DNA from: Elephas maximus indicus
Taxonomy: Eukaryota > Chordata > Mammalia > Proboscidea > Elephantidae
Assembly: GCF_024166365.1 (NCBI RefSeq)
Contig: NC_064821.1
Coordinates: 50,433,093-50,497,092, forward strand
DNA length: 64,000 nt
Direction of reading: 5' to 3'
The notes under the pieces were generated by a model. It did not search any database, was not told the origin of the DNA, and saw only the letters and a list, made by a program, of their open reading frames with translations. Position 1 is the first letter of the stretch. Each line of letters opens with the position of its first letter. Positions 25,001-36,369 of this stretch are shown here, piece by piece. The translations under genes and the position numbers were made by a program.

Positions 25001-28000
25001 GGTGTGATCAATATCTTGTATATCCTTCCACATTTATGTCTTACAACTTTAAAAAATTTTTTTCCATTTTGTTACAGAAACATTATAACATTGTTAAGAA
25101 AACGAAATAAAAGAGCCAAAAATTTTTCTGATCACAATGGATCCATAGCTTGCATTTGCCCACATCCCTACCCCCAATCCTGGTCATTATTCATACATGG
25201 CTTTCACATGGTTGTCATTGCTGTCTCTTAACTTCTTCCCATGTCTTGTTCATTTACGGTGTTTGCTTTGGGTTTCAAAACTCGGGGCTGAGAGAGAAAG
25301 TTGGTCAGCAGCTTGTGAGAGAGGTTGTTGAAGAGTGGCCCCAAGTATGTGCCCTTTCTTTACACCGTCCTGCTTCTTCTAGAAATACCTGCTCCCCCTC
25401 ATCGTGGGTGGCAGAGAGGACAGGAAGCAACTGGAGCGGATGGAGGCGAGCCTCTCGGAGCTGAGTGGCAGCGTGGCCCAGACAGGTAGAGATTAATGAC
25501 TCCATCAAGTCGCCCCTCAGAGCCTCCACTCAGCCCCTTCACTGCCCCTCCCTGTACCCCTCCATCTCCACTTTATGTGGTGACTTCATTTATCTGCTCT
25601 GAGAATCTGTTCACATTTGCAAATGAAGCCGCCGTCATTTCGGTTTAATTTGAAATTGCTTGTTTACTGTCGGCGCGGCCTCAATTAATTATGTTTTTAC
25701 GGAAAGGCTCCCAACCTCAGAATATTAATAAGGGGAATAAAATGACAGCCTTTCTAAGGGCTGTAAAGTTCATTTTTAATTTCTGCTTCTATGAGGTTTT
25801 CAGGGGGGTTTTTCAGTGATTTTTTTCCCCCTTCCCTCTAAGAATCCAAAGCAGGGTCAGGAGAGTCTGTAATTACTGCGGCTCCTGTGACCCCAGCCAC
25901 CTCCTCTGTTATCGACTCCACAGGGCTGCCGTTCATTACCCAGGGCTCCAATGATGGCCCAGATTAGCTGGGACCTGTCGCACCAGAGGGGTTTTTCTCC
26001 TTTATAAACTTGTTTACTACACAGACTCGGAATTTAAAAACCAGAGGCAGGCAAGAGAGCTACCCATCCCAGGCAGGCAGCCGTGCCCCCCTGGGGCGTG
26101 CCTGGGAAGCCCCCGGAATCCGCTTGGTGCTGAGGTCCGGACAAGGTCATGGGCTGGGCGGGTGGGCAGGAAGGAGCAGGAGAGGCAGGATCTGCAGTTT
26201 TTACCACTCACTCCTGGATGCGACAGAGACCTGAGGAAGTCTCCCAGGACTGGAGACTTCCCACAAGTTCCACAAGGACACCGCGAGGCCCACGAGATGA
26301 GTGATACAGACGTAGAAGTTGGACGAGCTGAGCAAATCATAGCCAGATGTAATTAGAGGGGAGAGGTTTTGGACGGATATACTGTTGACCATGGACAACC
26401 ACACAATAGAAAGATAAAGTAGAAATACTAGAGGTTAGATACAGTGCAGGTAGATTACCCGGAATGCAGATAAATTATCTGGATTGGTTGCCGGGCGGGG
26501 GGGTGGTATCTGCAGATAAATTAGATGTAGCAGGGATACAGGCAGCTCATAGGTGCGTGGACAGAGAGAAGGAAACCTGTGTCTCCACTTAACAGATGCG
26601 ACTGCTCTCTCCCTCCCAGTGACGCAGGTACAGACGACTTTAGCCTCTGTCCAGGAGCTGCTGATCCAGCAACAGCAGAAAGTCCAGGAGCTTGCTCATG
26701 AACTGGCCGCCGCCAAGGTACTCGTGTCTGCTCTCAGGGCCCTTCAGGCCCAGGGCTGACCTGTGGGCCCTTGGCTTGTCTTCTCTGCCTGGCTCATGGC
26801 TTTCCCAGGGGAGGGGAGGGGGGCCTGGCCTTGTCCAGTGCTTTCCCCACATCAGGCAGTTGGCATTGTGCCTAACCATTCACCTGTCCTTTCTCCATTT
26901 TACCTGCCAGTGGTGGTAGGGACGGGCTGCGCTGCTGTGGCCTCAGATGGCAGCCACCTTCATCCCTGAAGTGCTGAGGCAGTCAATGGCATGTAGGCAT
27001 GGAATGGCCTCCATCTGCACGTGAGGCCTCAGGGCCCAGGACTGCCAAGAGAAATTCCAAAGAACAGGGAGGGGAAGGTGTAGTCCTAGACAGTTTAGTA
27101 CTACCTTCCCCATCCAGCACTGGGCCCAGCACTGCTGCGAGGGGCAGGTCCTCAAGACCTAGACCTTCTGAAATCAGGTGAGCCCAAAGGCATGTGCAGC
27201 CAAGCACCACCAACCAAGGCCATCTGTGCACCTCACTTTGCAAGTCTGGAGCAGCCTTGGCAAAGTCTTCCCCTCAGATTCTAGGATCAGACTGTCTGGG
27301 TGAAAGCCCTGGGTCTGCCACTTACTAGCTGTGTGACGATAGACCAGTTACTTAACTTCTCTGAGTCTTAGTTTCCTCATGTGTAAAATGGAGCTATTAT
27401 GGTATCTACCTCATTGGGTTGTTTACATGCTGAGAGTGGTGCCTGGCCTGATTGCAGGCCTCCAGCCTTGGGTTCTGAGGGCTTGGGATGGGGCTCACTC
27501 CTGGGGGGAGCTAGTGCCTTCTGGGCCTGAAGATAGAGTAAGGTCACACCAGTCACAAATGATTGCAAAGACTTTCTTACTTCTCCACCCTGCTTCGCAC
27601 AGCCCAGCACACCATGGGCTCAGCACTTGGACTGTCACTTGCCCGATTGTGGATTTGCAGGCTTGTTGTTACTCTTGCCTGGGCACCACTCTCTGGCTTT
27701 TCCAGGTGTATAAGCTGGACATCAGCTCTTGTACTGTGTGCTTCTCGAATGCTGGTGTGGTATCTTCTTCTCTGGCTGTCCTTGGCCCCTGACCCAGGCG
27801 CTGTGGCCCACAGACTACAGGTAGCAATGGCCAGGAGACAGTGGTCAGGATCCTAGGACACTCTGCTGTCCTTCATACCCTTCTTATGCACCCACGAGGC
27901 TGGCAGGTGTGGCTTTCTGGCTGCTTCTACACAGCCTGTGCCATGAGAGATCTCATTCAGAGTTGCTGTCCAAGGGGAACCCCCCTCCCCCGCACACAGC

Positions 28001-31000
28001 TAGATTTGAGCCAATGCTCAGATCTTTTGCATTTGTGAAAACCACTGCAATAGAAATCTTTCCATTCCCAGTGGAATCTGGGATGCCTCCTTATGAGGAG
28101 GGTCCTGAGTGTCCCACCCGGATACTCTTGTTTCCCTGTCCTGCACCTAGGCATGCCTGTACTTCCTCCCACGACAGCTGTGGCCGAAGTGGCCACCCCA
28201 GTTCCTTCTGCTCGCCTGCGGCAGCTAAGCTATAATACACGCACGGCTGGAAGGCGGTTTATGGCCCCTGCCCCGGCCTCGGCTCCTCTATTATCTTTTG
28301 GAGCGGTGGCCTGCCAATGGCCAGAAGCCATTCCGGAAATTGGAAAACTGTTTTCAGGCCTTAAGCATTAAGATGAACACCACATGTTGAGTTCTCAGGA
28401 GGAGGGGGCATGAGATTCTGCCGGGTGACTTAGGGAGACCTGTAAGAGTCTTGTGCTGGTTTTTGGTGGGTTTTCCCTGCCTGCCCCCGGCCCCCTCTCG
28501 TTTTCTTCTGTCCTGAAGCGAAGCCCGGTGGGCTGGTGTCTAAACCCCGTATGTGTGAGGACTTCAGTTAGCCCATAAACCAGAGAGTCAAAGCTGTGTT
28601 TTCTCAGCTGTTATGTATGTTTTTGTATCTGGCTTCCAAACTCCTACTGGAGTGCTGTAAAAAATTAAAAAGAAGAGCTTTAAGTAATTAAAAAAAACCT
28701 ACATAAAACTGAAGGCTCTGAGTTTTCTACAACTGTTTTTTTAAAGAGACTGGCTAAAAAGCCCCAGATGTCAGATTTTATTTCTAAATCCCAGGCATCT
28801 GGCACCATATGCGTTTGGAAATCTGAGTCCTTTGTGGGCCGGTGAGTGGAAATTGCTCCCTTGTTAATGGGCTGCTGTAGCTTTCAAGGATTCGCGGCAG
28901 CCAGAACAGTGGCTCCGGATCCTCACTGTCTCGGGGTCTGGAGTGGGGGCCCCAGGAGGTGTGGATGGGGGTGGCAGGTGGGCATGCTTCTCTGAGCTGG
29001 GCTCCTGCCTGCGAGGGTGAGCCCGGCCTGGCGCTTGTGGGAGCAGGGACTGGGACTCCATCTGTCCCCACAGCCCCATTGAGGCCGGGCTCTTGGTGAC
29101 CCCACAGACCTGCAGCAGTTGACAGAAAGCGTCCAGGGATCCCCCTCCCAGTCTTTGGGCTCCCCACATTCTCCTGAATTTGTGGCTTGAGTTTTCGTGT
29201 TCAGCTGGGACAGCAGTATCAGGGAAGTGAGAGCCCTTGGAGATTCATTGGTGCCCTGAAGACAGCTCCAGGTTGACCCCAGTGGGGTAACCAAACACAT
29301 GCTTGGGGCTGTTCCGTGTGGACTTGGCCTTCATGGGCACCTCACAGGCAGCCTGGCCCCCGGGAACTCCTGGTGGGGTTCTACTGTTGGGCTCTTTTCC
29401 TTTCCACCTATCTGGGCAGGATTTGCCAAAAGAAAGATGTGGTTCTCTGACTTTTGCCTGGAAAAACAAGGTCAAATTCAAAGGGGAAAGGAGTGCATCA
29501 AAGGATGGCCATGGTCAGATTACTGTGGCTTCGTCTCCTTCCCGTGGGCCCTCTCCAGAGAAGAAATTGAAGGTGGTCCTACTGACGGACAGCTTCTTTC
29601 TCCTGCCAAGCCTCAGGCTATTCCAGAGGAACCACTGTGGACGGGGTGTGCAGATGGTGGGGTGGGTCTGGGGGACACCCTGTCCGTCCCAGGAGTGGGG
29701 TCTGGAGGCTTGGGAGCCCTGGGGGGAAAGCACTTTGTGAAGCGAATCCTGTCTGTCTGGCCTCCTCGAGGTCAGTGCTGGGGAGGTGGTGGGTGGGTAG
29801 GCGGGTGGGCGTGTGCTCAGAGGCATTGGTCCCCCTGCCACAGCTGGCAGCGGCTTCCAGGTGCCAGGTTGGGCACTGAAGGTGTCGAGGCACTGCCTCT
29901 TCTCAGCCCTAAAGTTTGCTTCTGTGTGTGGTAGTGATTTTTTTTTTGGATGGGGAGGATTTGAGTTGAGGGTGTAATTGGTATATATTGCTGCTGTTAT
30001 TGTTAGGTGCCATTAAGTCAGTTTTTGACTCATGGTAACGCCATGTGACAGAGTAGAACTGCCTCATAGGGTTTCCTAGGCTGTAATCTTTGTGGGAACA
30101 GATTGCCAAATCTTTCTGCTGCGGAGCTGGTGCATGGGTTTGAACCACCAACCTTTCAGTTAGCACCCGAGTACTTAACCACTATGCCACCAGGGTTCCT
30201 TGCAATTGGTATATAGATGTATCTGTTTTATAAATTTTTGTTTTCTTTTGTAATTTAAAAAAAAAATTTGTTGTTGAGAACATACACAACAACACACACA
30301 CCAATTCAACAGTTTCTGCTTGTATAATTCAGTGACACTGATTACATTCTTCAAGTTGTGCAGCCATTCTCATCCTCCTTTTCTGAGTTGTTCCTCTGCC
30401 ATTAACATAAACCCCTGCCCCCTAAATTTTCTACCTAATCTTTTGAGTTGCTGTTGTCAGTTTGATCCCATATAGTTTTTCAAAAGAGCACTCTGCTCAA
30501 GGCAGGCATTTTTACTAAGTAAGCTAACTTACTGTTTGATTTAAAGAAGATTTCAGGGGATATTTTTGGTTTAAGGCTTAAAGATTGTCTCAGGGCAATA
30601 GTTTCAGGGGTTCATCCAGCCTCTGTGGCTCCAGAAAGTCTGGAGTCCATGAGAATTGCAAATTCTGTTCTTCATTTTCCCCCTTTTGATCATGATTCGT
30701 CTATAGAATCTTTGATCAAAAGGTTCGGTAATGATGGCCAGACACCAGTCAGTTCCTCTGGTCTCATGGCAAAGGAAGGAGTTGTTCACAGAGCCACACA
30801 TTCCATATCCTCCTCCTGTTCTTCTGTTTATTATTTTTTTAATGGACTTTTCAAACACAGAGAAATAGGGAGGGTAGTATAACAAGCCCACCTGTTCCTA
30901 TTTTTCCCTCTCTAACTCCAACATCCTCACACCCACTGCCCCCACCCCCACCCCAGATTATTTTGAAGCAAATCCCAGACATGGTATCATCCCATACTTG

Positions 31001-33668
31001 CTCTGAAAGATAAGTGCTCTTTCGTGGTGGTGGTTTTGTTTTACAATACCATCATTATGCCTTAAAAAAAAAAAAAAAAAAAGTTTCTTTAATATTGTCA
31101 AACATCTAAGCAGGGTTGTGTGAACATTGTTTTAAGGATGCCATCATTTAAACAGGTGGGTGGGCGGGTGGCCCCCTGGCTGGGCAATGGCAGAGCCTTC
31201 TCCAGGCCACAGACAACCCGAGTGCTGCTGCTCCTGCCCAGGGTCCTCCTGAAGCTCCGTGCGGCTTAGGGGAGATGCCACTCTGATGTGTGGTCTCCTG
31301 TGTTGTGACTCTCAGGCCACCACATCGACAAACTGGATCCTGGAGTCCCAGAACATCAGTGAACTCAAGTCGGAAATCAGCTCCTTGAAAGGCCTTCTTT
31401 TAAATCGGTAGGGAGGGGAGAAGGCTTGGGTTCTGTGGTGGTTCCTACCTAGGACTGGGTGTGGGGTTCCCTGGGTTGGTCTAGAGGCATGGGTTCTGTG
31501 GTGGTTCCTACCTGGGACAGGGTGTGGGGGCCCACCTCCATGTGGGGGCTGCTGTCTGCCTAGCCCATGATAAGCTGGTTGGCTCAGGCATTGTGTGTGG
31601 GGATCTTTGAACTTCTACTTCCCCTCCTCAAAGGCCTGCTGCCCACTCTAGGGACCAGCATTTGAAGCACCCACTAGTGCACTGAAACACAGACAGTTCC
31701 TCAGGCCTGGTCACGAGGGGTCAAGGACAGCTTTATCCATGGAGCGGACATTTTGAGCAGAGGAGCCCCCGGTTTGGCCCATCCTGGGATGTGGGTTCAG
31801 GCAGGGCCGCCTCCTCCTTCCTAAGCCCCCAGCTGGATTTCCTAGTGACAGCCTGGTTCCAGAGAATGTCCATACAGAGGGCCTGGGGTCCTTGTGCCAG
31901 TCAGGGTTCTAGGATTCAGGCACTGGTAGACCCCCCAGCTTCTCCGCTGTCCCCAGTGTGATGGCACCTTCCCTCACCCCAGCCAGAGGCTATTGTCACC
32001 ACACAGCCTTCAGTGCAGGGTGACCCACTCTCCTTGATTTGCCCAGGCCTGTCCTCAATTTAAAACTGAGTGTCTTGTGCCCCAGGACCAAGGTGGTTGG
32101 TCAGCTGACCTGAATGGTGTCCAAGGGTGGCCTTGCTCAGGCACTCATCTCTCTGCTGGGCCAGAGTTTGTTGGGAGTGTGCGCAGCTGTACAAGGGCAC
32201 CAGGAGGAGCCTCCCCTGGGGGTCGGGGTGGGGGCTGGAGGGGCCTCGTGGCCCCAACTAGAGGACCCCATTGTCTTCGCGACCCACTCCCTGAAGAAGA
32301 ACGTGAGTGAGCCTGCAGTGAGGTGTGACTGAGTTGGGGGAGGGGTGAGAGGGTTGTCTTTGGTCTGAAGCTTGGAGGTAAGGACCTTTGCTGCTGGGGC
32401 CAGAAAGCAGCCTGGGTCATGTCAGAGCCAAGAGACACTGACACTGGCTCTCTGGACACATCGATGGTCCTGGAGAACGGCACAGCACTGACAACTCTAA
32501 GAGGGAAGGCCGCTCCCCAGTCCAGTGCTGTGGGGCAGGGGTGGCAGGGGGCGGGCAGGGGTAGGACCCACCTGCTGTAGAGCTTGATGTCCAAGCTTTT
32601 GCCAGGCAGACCTGAACTCCCAGATCCCTCCTGGAATCGGCTCTGCTTTGGGCTGGGTGCTGGTCTGGGGCCGGGGTGGGAACATGGGAGCTGACTCTTC
32701 CCTCTGGGAAATGGTGAGGGCAGAGGTTGCTACAAAGTGCACTGATGTTGCCTTTGGTTCTGATGTTTCTGACCCCATGGCCAGCAGTTAGCCCCCCCTC
32801 CCACATTTCTCAGCCCATAGGCAGGTTGGAGTTGAGAACCAGGGGGCTGGGGGCCTAGTCTTAGGCCCTGTCTGCTCCCACCCCTCTCCCTGTCTCTGGC
32901 TGTGGGTGGAGGCTATGGACCAGGAAGGAGTAGGCTCCAAGTGTGGCAGGTGCCCTGGGTGCTCAGTCCAGCAGCAGCCGAAGGAGGTGAACCTCTCACA
33001 GGACGGGGTGGGGGCACCTTGAATGGAGCATGCCCTGCAGGCAGCTCAGCATCCCTCCAGCCACCTAAAAGGCTTCATTTCTGAGAGGAGTGGTCCTGCC
33101 CCAGCATTCCTGCCCCTGCTGGGTAGTCCTGGTGGTCCCTTCCCTGCTGTGTCCAAGGGTGGGGGTCCAGGGAGGCCCTGTCACTCACCTCTGCTCTTCC
33201 TCTTCCACCCCTCCTCCTCCCACCAGGAGGCAGTTCCCACCCTCGCCATCAGCACCCAAGATCCCCTCCTGGCAGATTCCGGTGAAGTCACCGTCCCCCT
33301 CTAGCCCCGCAGCGGTGAACCACCACAGCAGCAGCGACATTTCACCCGTCAGCAATGAGTCCACATCATCCTCGCCTGTGAAAGAGAGCCACAGCCCTGA
33401 GGGCACCACATACCACCTGCTGGGCCCCGCAGAAGAGGGTGCGGGGGTGCTGGACGTCAAGGGCCAGGTGCGGATGGAGGTGCAGGGCGAGGAGGAGAAG
33501 CGGGAGGATGAGGAGGACGAGGAGGATGATGATGTGAGCCACGTGGATGAGGAGGACTGCCTGGGGGTGCAGCGGGAGGACCGCCGGGGCGGGGACGGGC
33601 AGATCAACGAGCAGGTGGAAAAGCTGCGGCGGCCCGAGGGTGCCAGCAATGAGCACGATCGGGACTAG
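21949..33668 (+). CDS. PEX14: PEX14 gene, 3' part: last five coding exons (peroxisomal membrane docking protein, peroxin-14)
   Basis: Five exons (21949-22034, 25383-25485, 26620-26717, 31316-31407, 33227-33668) with AG/GT borders join in frame into 272 codons plus stop. They match mammalian PEX14 from about residue 105 to its end (family length about 377). PEX14 sits in the peroxisomal membrane and, with PEX13, docks the cargo receptor PEX5 so that PTS1 and PTS2 proteins can be imported. Domains in order are: a membrane segment with small-residue packing ([10 protein letters not shown]), a coiled coil rich in Leu and Gln, a Ser/Pro linker starting [15 protein letters not shown], and an acidic C-terminal tail. 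The N-terminal PEX5/PEX19-binding domain must lie left of the window. No frameshift or stop is seen, so the gene looks intact. Introns here run from 1.1 to 4.6 kb, and the intron that fills the left edge exceeds 21.9 kb. CASZ1 follows tail to tail. Confidence 0.97.
22165..22512 (+). mobile_element. Two adjacent MIR elements
   Basis: 22165-22353 has GGGTTCAAGTCCTGGGTCTG and ends TGGGCACATAGTAAC. 22354-22512 restarts with CATAGTGGTTAAGAGTGAGG and has TCTCCTCTATAAAAATGGGG. Both follow the MIR (ancient tRNA-derived SINE) layout. Confidence 0.7.
22513..24213. other. PEX14 intron, nothing recognised
   Basis: About 1.7 kb without exons, recent SINEs or clear LINE ends. Composition is mixed. Confidence 0.45.
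24214..24376 (+). mobile_element. AfroSINE
   Basis: From AAACCCTGGTGGCATAGTGA through CAGCAGTTTGAATCCACTAG to GCAATGGGTTTGGGTTTGG. Complete head and tail. No clear target-site duplication seen. Confidence 0.92.
24607..24820 (+). mobile_element. AfroSINE (long variant)
   Basis: Starts AGGAGTCCCTGGGTGGTACA, includes the variant block GAAAAACCAGCCATTGAAAA, and ends CAACTCGACAGCATCCGG. A short repeat GAACCA lies on both sides. Confidence 0.85.
24860..25240 (-). mobile_element. Probable old L1 fragment, antisense
   Basis: GTAATTTATCCACATGGTTC and GTATATCCTTCCACATTTAT follow the order of old L1M sequence in reverse. It ends about 140 bases before the next PEX14 exon. Confidence 0.45.
25383..25485 (+). 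CDS. PEX14: PEX14 exon: start of coiled coil
   Basis: The exon is 103 bases (34 codons plus one base) after a TTCTTCTAG acceptor, with donor gtagag. It encodes [10 protein letters not shown] and then a charged amphipathic run, [20 protein letters not shown], ending VAQT. KYLLPL closes the membrane region and the rest opens the coiled coil used for oligomerisation. The split codon is completed by TG in the next exon to give Val. Confidence 0.96.
25560..25830. promoter_or_regulatory. Candidate conserved non-coding element (PEX14 intron)
   Basis: A long AT-rich island without repeat features in GC-rich intron. It contains homeodomain-type cores (CAATTAATTATG) and intact-looking motifs such as TTTGCAAATGAA (octamer/C/EBP-like). 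Inference from composition and motifs only; no alignment was possible. Confidence 0.3.
26620..26717 (+). CDS. PEX14: PEX14 exon: coiled-coil core
   Basis: The exon is 98 bases after CCCTCCCAG, with donor gtactc. It encodes [16 protein letters not shown], then a run of glutamines, then [13 protein letters not shown]. Hydrophobic residues fall at heptad spacing, as expected for the coiled coil of PEX14. In phase with both neighbouring exons. Confidence 0.96.
26718..27282. other. PEX14 intron, nothing recognised
   Basis: GC-rich intron after the coiled-coil core exon. No repeat or motif cluster seen. Confidence 0.4.
27283..27450 (+). mobile_element. MIR element, well preserved core
   Basis: CTGGGTCTGCCACTTACTAG, then TTACTTAACTTCTCTGAGTC, then TTAGTTTCCTCATGTGTAAA, then TACCTCATTGGGTTGTTTAC match the MIR body in order. 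Confidence 0.85.
27451..29987. other. PEX14 intron with possible regulatory islands
   Basis: No exon found. Two stretches look non-repetitive and constrained: 28195-28370 (CCTGCCAATGGCCAGAAGCC) and 28660-28870 (TTAAGTAATTAAAAAAAACC, then CACCATATGCGTTTGGAAAT). The 211-codon open frame at 29299-29934 is not supported as a gene. Regulatory role is a guess from composition. Confidence 0.35.
29988..30203 (-). mobile_element. AfroSINE (long variant), antisense, perfect 12-bp target-site duplication
   Basis: The plus strand reads TTGTTAGGTGCCATTAAGTC, GACTCATGGTAACGCCATGT and ends TGCCACCAGGGTTCC. AATTGGTATATA stands at 29976-29987 and again at 30204-30215, so insertion is recent enough for an intact duplication. 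Confidence 0.93.
30235..31100 (-). mobile_element. Antisense L1 3' region and an older L1 piece
   Basis: 30240-30830 repeats the order of the elephant L1 3' end in reverse (GTTGAGAACATACACAACAA; CCATTAACATAAACCCCTGC; TTTTGATCATGATTCGTCTA). 30831-31100 continues as an older L1M piece (TTTTGAAGCAAATCCCAGAC) with a 19-base A-run at 31064. Confidence 0.6.
31316..31407 (+). CDS. PEX14: PEX14 exon: end of coiled coil
   Basis: The exon is 92 bases after GACTCTCAG, ending AATCG before gtaggg. It encodes [13 protein letters not shown], then [17 protein letters not shown], and two bases of an Arg codon finished in the last exon. It ends the coiled-coil part of the protein. Confidence 0.95.
31428..31531 (+). 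repeat. Duplicated unit just after a PEX14 exon
   Basis: GGGTTCTGTGGTGGTTCCTA followed by CCTAGGACTGGGTGTGGGG occurs at 31428-31466, and again with three changes at 31493-31531. It begins about 20 bases after the donor at 31408. Confidence 0.8.
31540..33226. other. Last PEX14 intron, nothing else recognised
   Basis: GC-rich, repeat-poor intron. Open frames on both strands here are composition effects. A CT-rich tract (33186-33220) forms the acceptor of the terminal exon. Confidence 0.5.
33227..33668 (+). CDS. PEX14: PEX14 terminal coding exon: Ser/Pro linker and acidic tail
   Basis: The exon follows CCCACCAG at 33226. The first base completes Arg, then 146 codons run to TAG at 33666-33668. 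It encodes [19 protein letters not shown], a serine-rich stretch ([17 protein letters not shown]), a central TYHLLG segment, and an acidic block at about 33486-33540 (EEEKRED followed by alternating E and D). The end is [16 protein letters not shown], then [14 protein letters not shown]. The acidic C-terminus is typical of mammalian PEX14 and is dispensable for membrane anchoring. The GAG/GAT-rich DNA behind it is prone to small in-frame length changes. Confidence 0.97.
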
Positions 33669-34610
33669 GCCTGCCTGCCGCCCAGTGTCTGCTCTGTGGG
33701 ACTGTCAGTCGCTGCCTGCTGCCCCGGGAGGGCACCCTGAGCCCTGGTGGGCAGAGCTGTCCTTGTCCTTGTGGGGAGGCCCTTGCTGCAGCCCCACGGC
33801 TGACAGCACGAGGGCTGGGCTCACCTGGCCGCTGCGTGTGATCGCATTTCTGTCCCCCTTCCCACACTCCTCTTGCCCAAACACTAGCCCAGCCCAGTTC
33901 TCCTCAGACCAGCCTTTGATCTTATTCTCATGCCAGGCCAGAGGCCCTGAAGCCTCTGCGCTCAAGGCCCTGGCCCAGCCCCTCTCCAGGACCTACATCT
34001 TGTCGAGGGTCTTTTTGCTGAGTGTCTTCACCCTAACACCACGCATGACAAGAGGTAGTTTTATTACCTGACTCCTAACTCCTTGGTGGAAAAAAAAATG
34101 CAGTTGATCTGTGTCTGCTGCTCCCTCCCTCCCCTGTGCCCCCTTCCCCCTCCACTGCAAGAGCCTGGCACCCCCGGGCTCCTCTGGCTTCACACTGTGG
34201 GCCTGGTAGGCTGTTTTGTCCTCTTCCCGAAAGTGAGGGTCTGCCCAGGTGGAGCCTCCGGGACTGTTGCTTAGGCCAGCCACTGTCATCACAGCCAGGC
34301 CTGCCCAACTGATGTGCCCCAGTGTGCCCCTCCCTGCCCCACTCCCCACCATGCCCTGTTGTCCTCCTGGGAAATGAAATCACACTGCGCTCTGACAACC
34401 CTAGCTTGCTGCATCGTGGCCTCAGCTGATCCCATGGTGAGACGTGACCCTCACGCCCCATGCAGGAGCCGGGCATCAGGGCCTTCCTGACAAACAGCTA
34501 TGTCTGTCTTCCCACCAGAAAACACATGTTCATTTGTGTGATCATGTATAGATGCAAAATATATGATATGACTGTATATAATTGTAATAAATACGAGTTG
34601 CCACTATTTA
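33669..34610 (+). other. PEX14: PEX14 3' untranslated region
   Basis: About 940 bases run from the TAG to just after the poly(A) signal. The sequence is GC-rich at first and becomes AT-rich over the last 100 bases (34550-34600), the usual composition near a cleavage site. No other gene or repeat is seen in it. Confidence 0.8.
34586..34591 (+). terminator. PEX14: PEX14 poly(A) signal AATAAA
   Basis: Canonical AATAAA follows TGTATATAATTG, with cleavage expected around 34605-34615. It is the first good hexamer after the stop in a suitable AT-rich setting, and transcription would end here before the intergenic gap to CASZ1. Confidence 0.8.
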
Positions 34611-35409
34611 ACCTCTGGCCGTGGCTCCCTGTCTCTGCTCATGAACTGGCCCCCAGAGGTGGGTCTTGAAGCCCCACCACCACCAGGCAACTCCAGGGAG
34701 GGGCCTGGAGGCCATGGGGAGGGGTGGGGGGCTGGGCCACTTCTGCCCATGGGCCTGACATGCCCACCCTGACCTCCCTGACCCCTTCCTTTCTCGCCAG
34801 GTCACTGGCCTCTCACCAAACCTGAGGGTCCTGTGCTGTGGGTCCGGGGCATCTGCTGCAGGGCGACATCTCTGACCGCAGGGGAAGGACCTCATATTAC
34901 TGTATATAGACCTGACGTGGAGTGTGATGAGTTCTCATGCCTTAAATGGATGAATATTTTCCCCAGGAGAGCGTGTGTCTCGTCCTCTCTTCCTCCTCCC
35001 TGTCTCCTCTTCGCCCTCCCCGTCTCCCTGTAACCTTCACAGAGCAGGAGGCTCCTTCCACGGAGCACTCTGCTCCCTCTGGCCCTGAGAGGTGTGACCA
35101 GGTGAGGACAAGGGCATTGTCACGTCCATGTGCCTGGTGTAGACGCCAAGCCTGGAAATGACAAGTGCCAGACGGCAGCCATGACAGAGGGTGAGGAGCA
35201 AATGTGGCTTGGTAGGTACCCCTCCAGCCCCTCCCAGGCCTCCTGGCTACAGTGTGCCATTTTGCCCAGCCATCTACTGCCTGGCAGCCCTGGGGAGGGC
35301 AGGGAGGACAGACATGGCCAGCCGGGGGGGTGGGTGTGTCTTGACATTGGGGCTGCTTTGCTCAGAAAACATGCCACCTTCTACTTAGCCCCCTTTTTAG
35401 GGTTCCAGG

Positions 35410-35558
35410 AAACCCTGGTGGCATAGTGGTTAAGTGCTACGGCTGCTAACCAAGAGGTTGGCAGTTCAAATCCACCAGGTGCTCCTTGGAAACTCTATGG
35501 GACAGTTCTATTCTATCCTGTAGGGTCGCTATGAGTCAGATTGGGTGTTCTTTTGGTT
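35410..35558 (+). mobile_element. AfroSINE in the PEX14-CASZ1 intergenic space
   Basis: From AAACCCTGGTGGCATAGTGG to GGGTCGCTATGAGTCAGATT, missing the last bases of the tail. AGGGTTCCAGG (35399-35409) and AGAGTTCCAGG (35559-35569) form an 11-bp target-site duplication with one mismatch. Confidence 0.93.
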
Positions 35559-36369
35559 AGAGTTCCAGGCCTGATTGTCCGCTCCCCTTGCAGGAAGCCC
35601 ACTCCTGACTCTCAGGCCTGAGGGAGCTACTGAGGGGCCAGATCATATTACCCCTTGCGTGTCCGGCACCCCCCAACCCCCGCCCCAGCCTGGCATCTAG
35701 CCCTCAAGTTTCGTCTTTGACACTCCTAACCTCATGTGACATTCCCTGGTCTGTCCCCTCCCCCAGTGTGCCCCAGAGGGACCAGCAGAGCCCAGATTGA
35801 GAGGCACCGCTGCAGCCCATCCTCGTAGTCCCGGAGCAAGGGGCCTGCTCCCCCAGGGCCCTGAGGAGCTCCCATGTCTGTGGAGTCTGATGGGAGGCGG
35901 GCCTGCAGCATCTGCCCAAGGATAGCAGGGCTCATGTAGGCTTCCCCGCCCCCTGGCCTCTGTCACGGACACACCTGCCCCGAGCAGCATGGTGATGGGG
36001 GAGTCATCTCTTTGGTTTGGTGATCACATGCTGTTATCTAACTTTTCAGAGCTTTCTCTCCAATGGGGCCAGGGAGGGTGCCCTGAGGGCAGGCACAGGG
36101 GCTGGGGTGAAGCCGGGCTGTTGACACTGGGTGCCCACAGTGCCTGGAGCCCAGCCCTGCCGCTCTCTGGGGCCTCTGGAGCCACCACAGCTCTGCTTCC
36201 ATTTCTCCCTCTAGAGCCAGAGCCACCAGGAAAGGACTCCCTGGGCGGGGGCGAGTGGGGGCGTCACCAGCAATTTTCCCCAACCTGGGGTGTCCAGAGA
36301 CTCACGGGTGCCTGGGGCTCAAGTGCAGGGGGAGAGGGGAGGGACAAACCTTTTGCCCCTGTGGGTCCT

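Noticed and set aside
29299..29934. 211-codon open frame in a PEX14 intron
   Set aside because: GC-rich intron with few stops; no recognisable domain, splice context or overlap with an exon.
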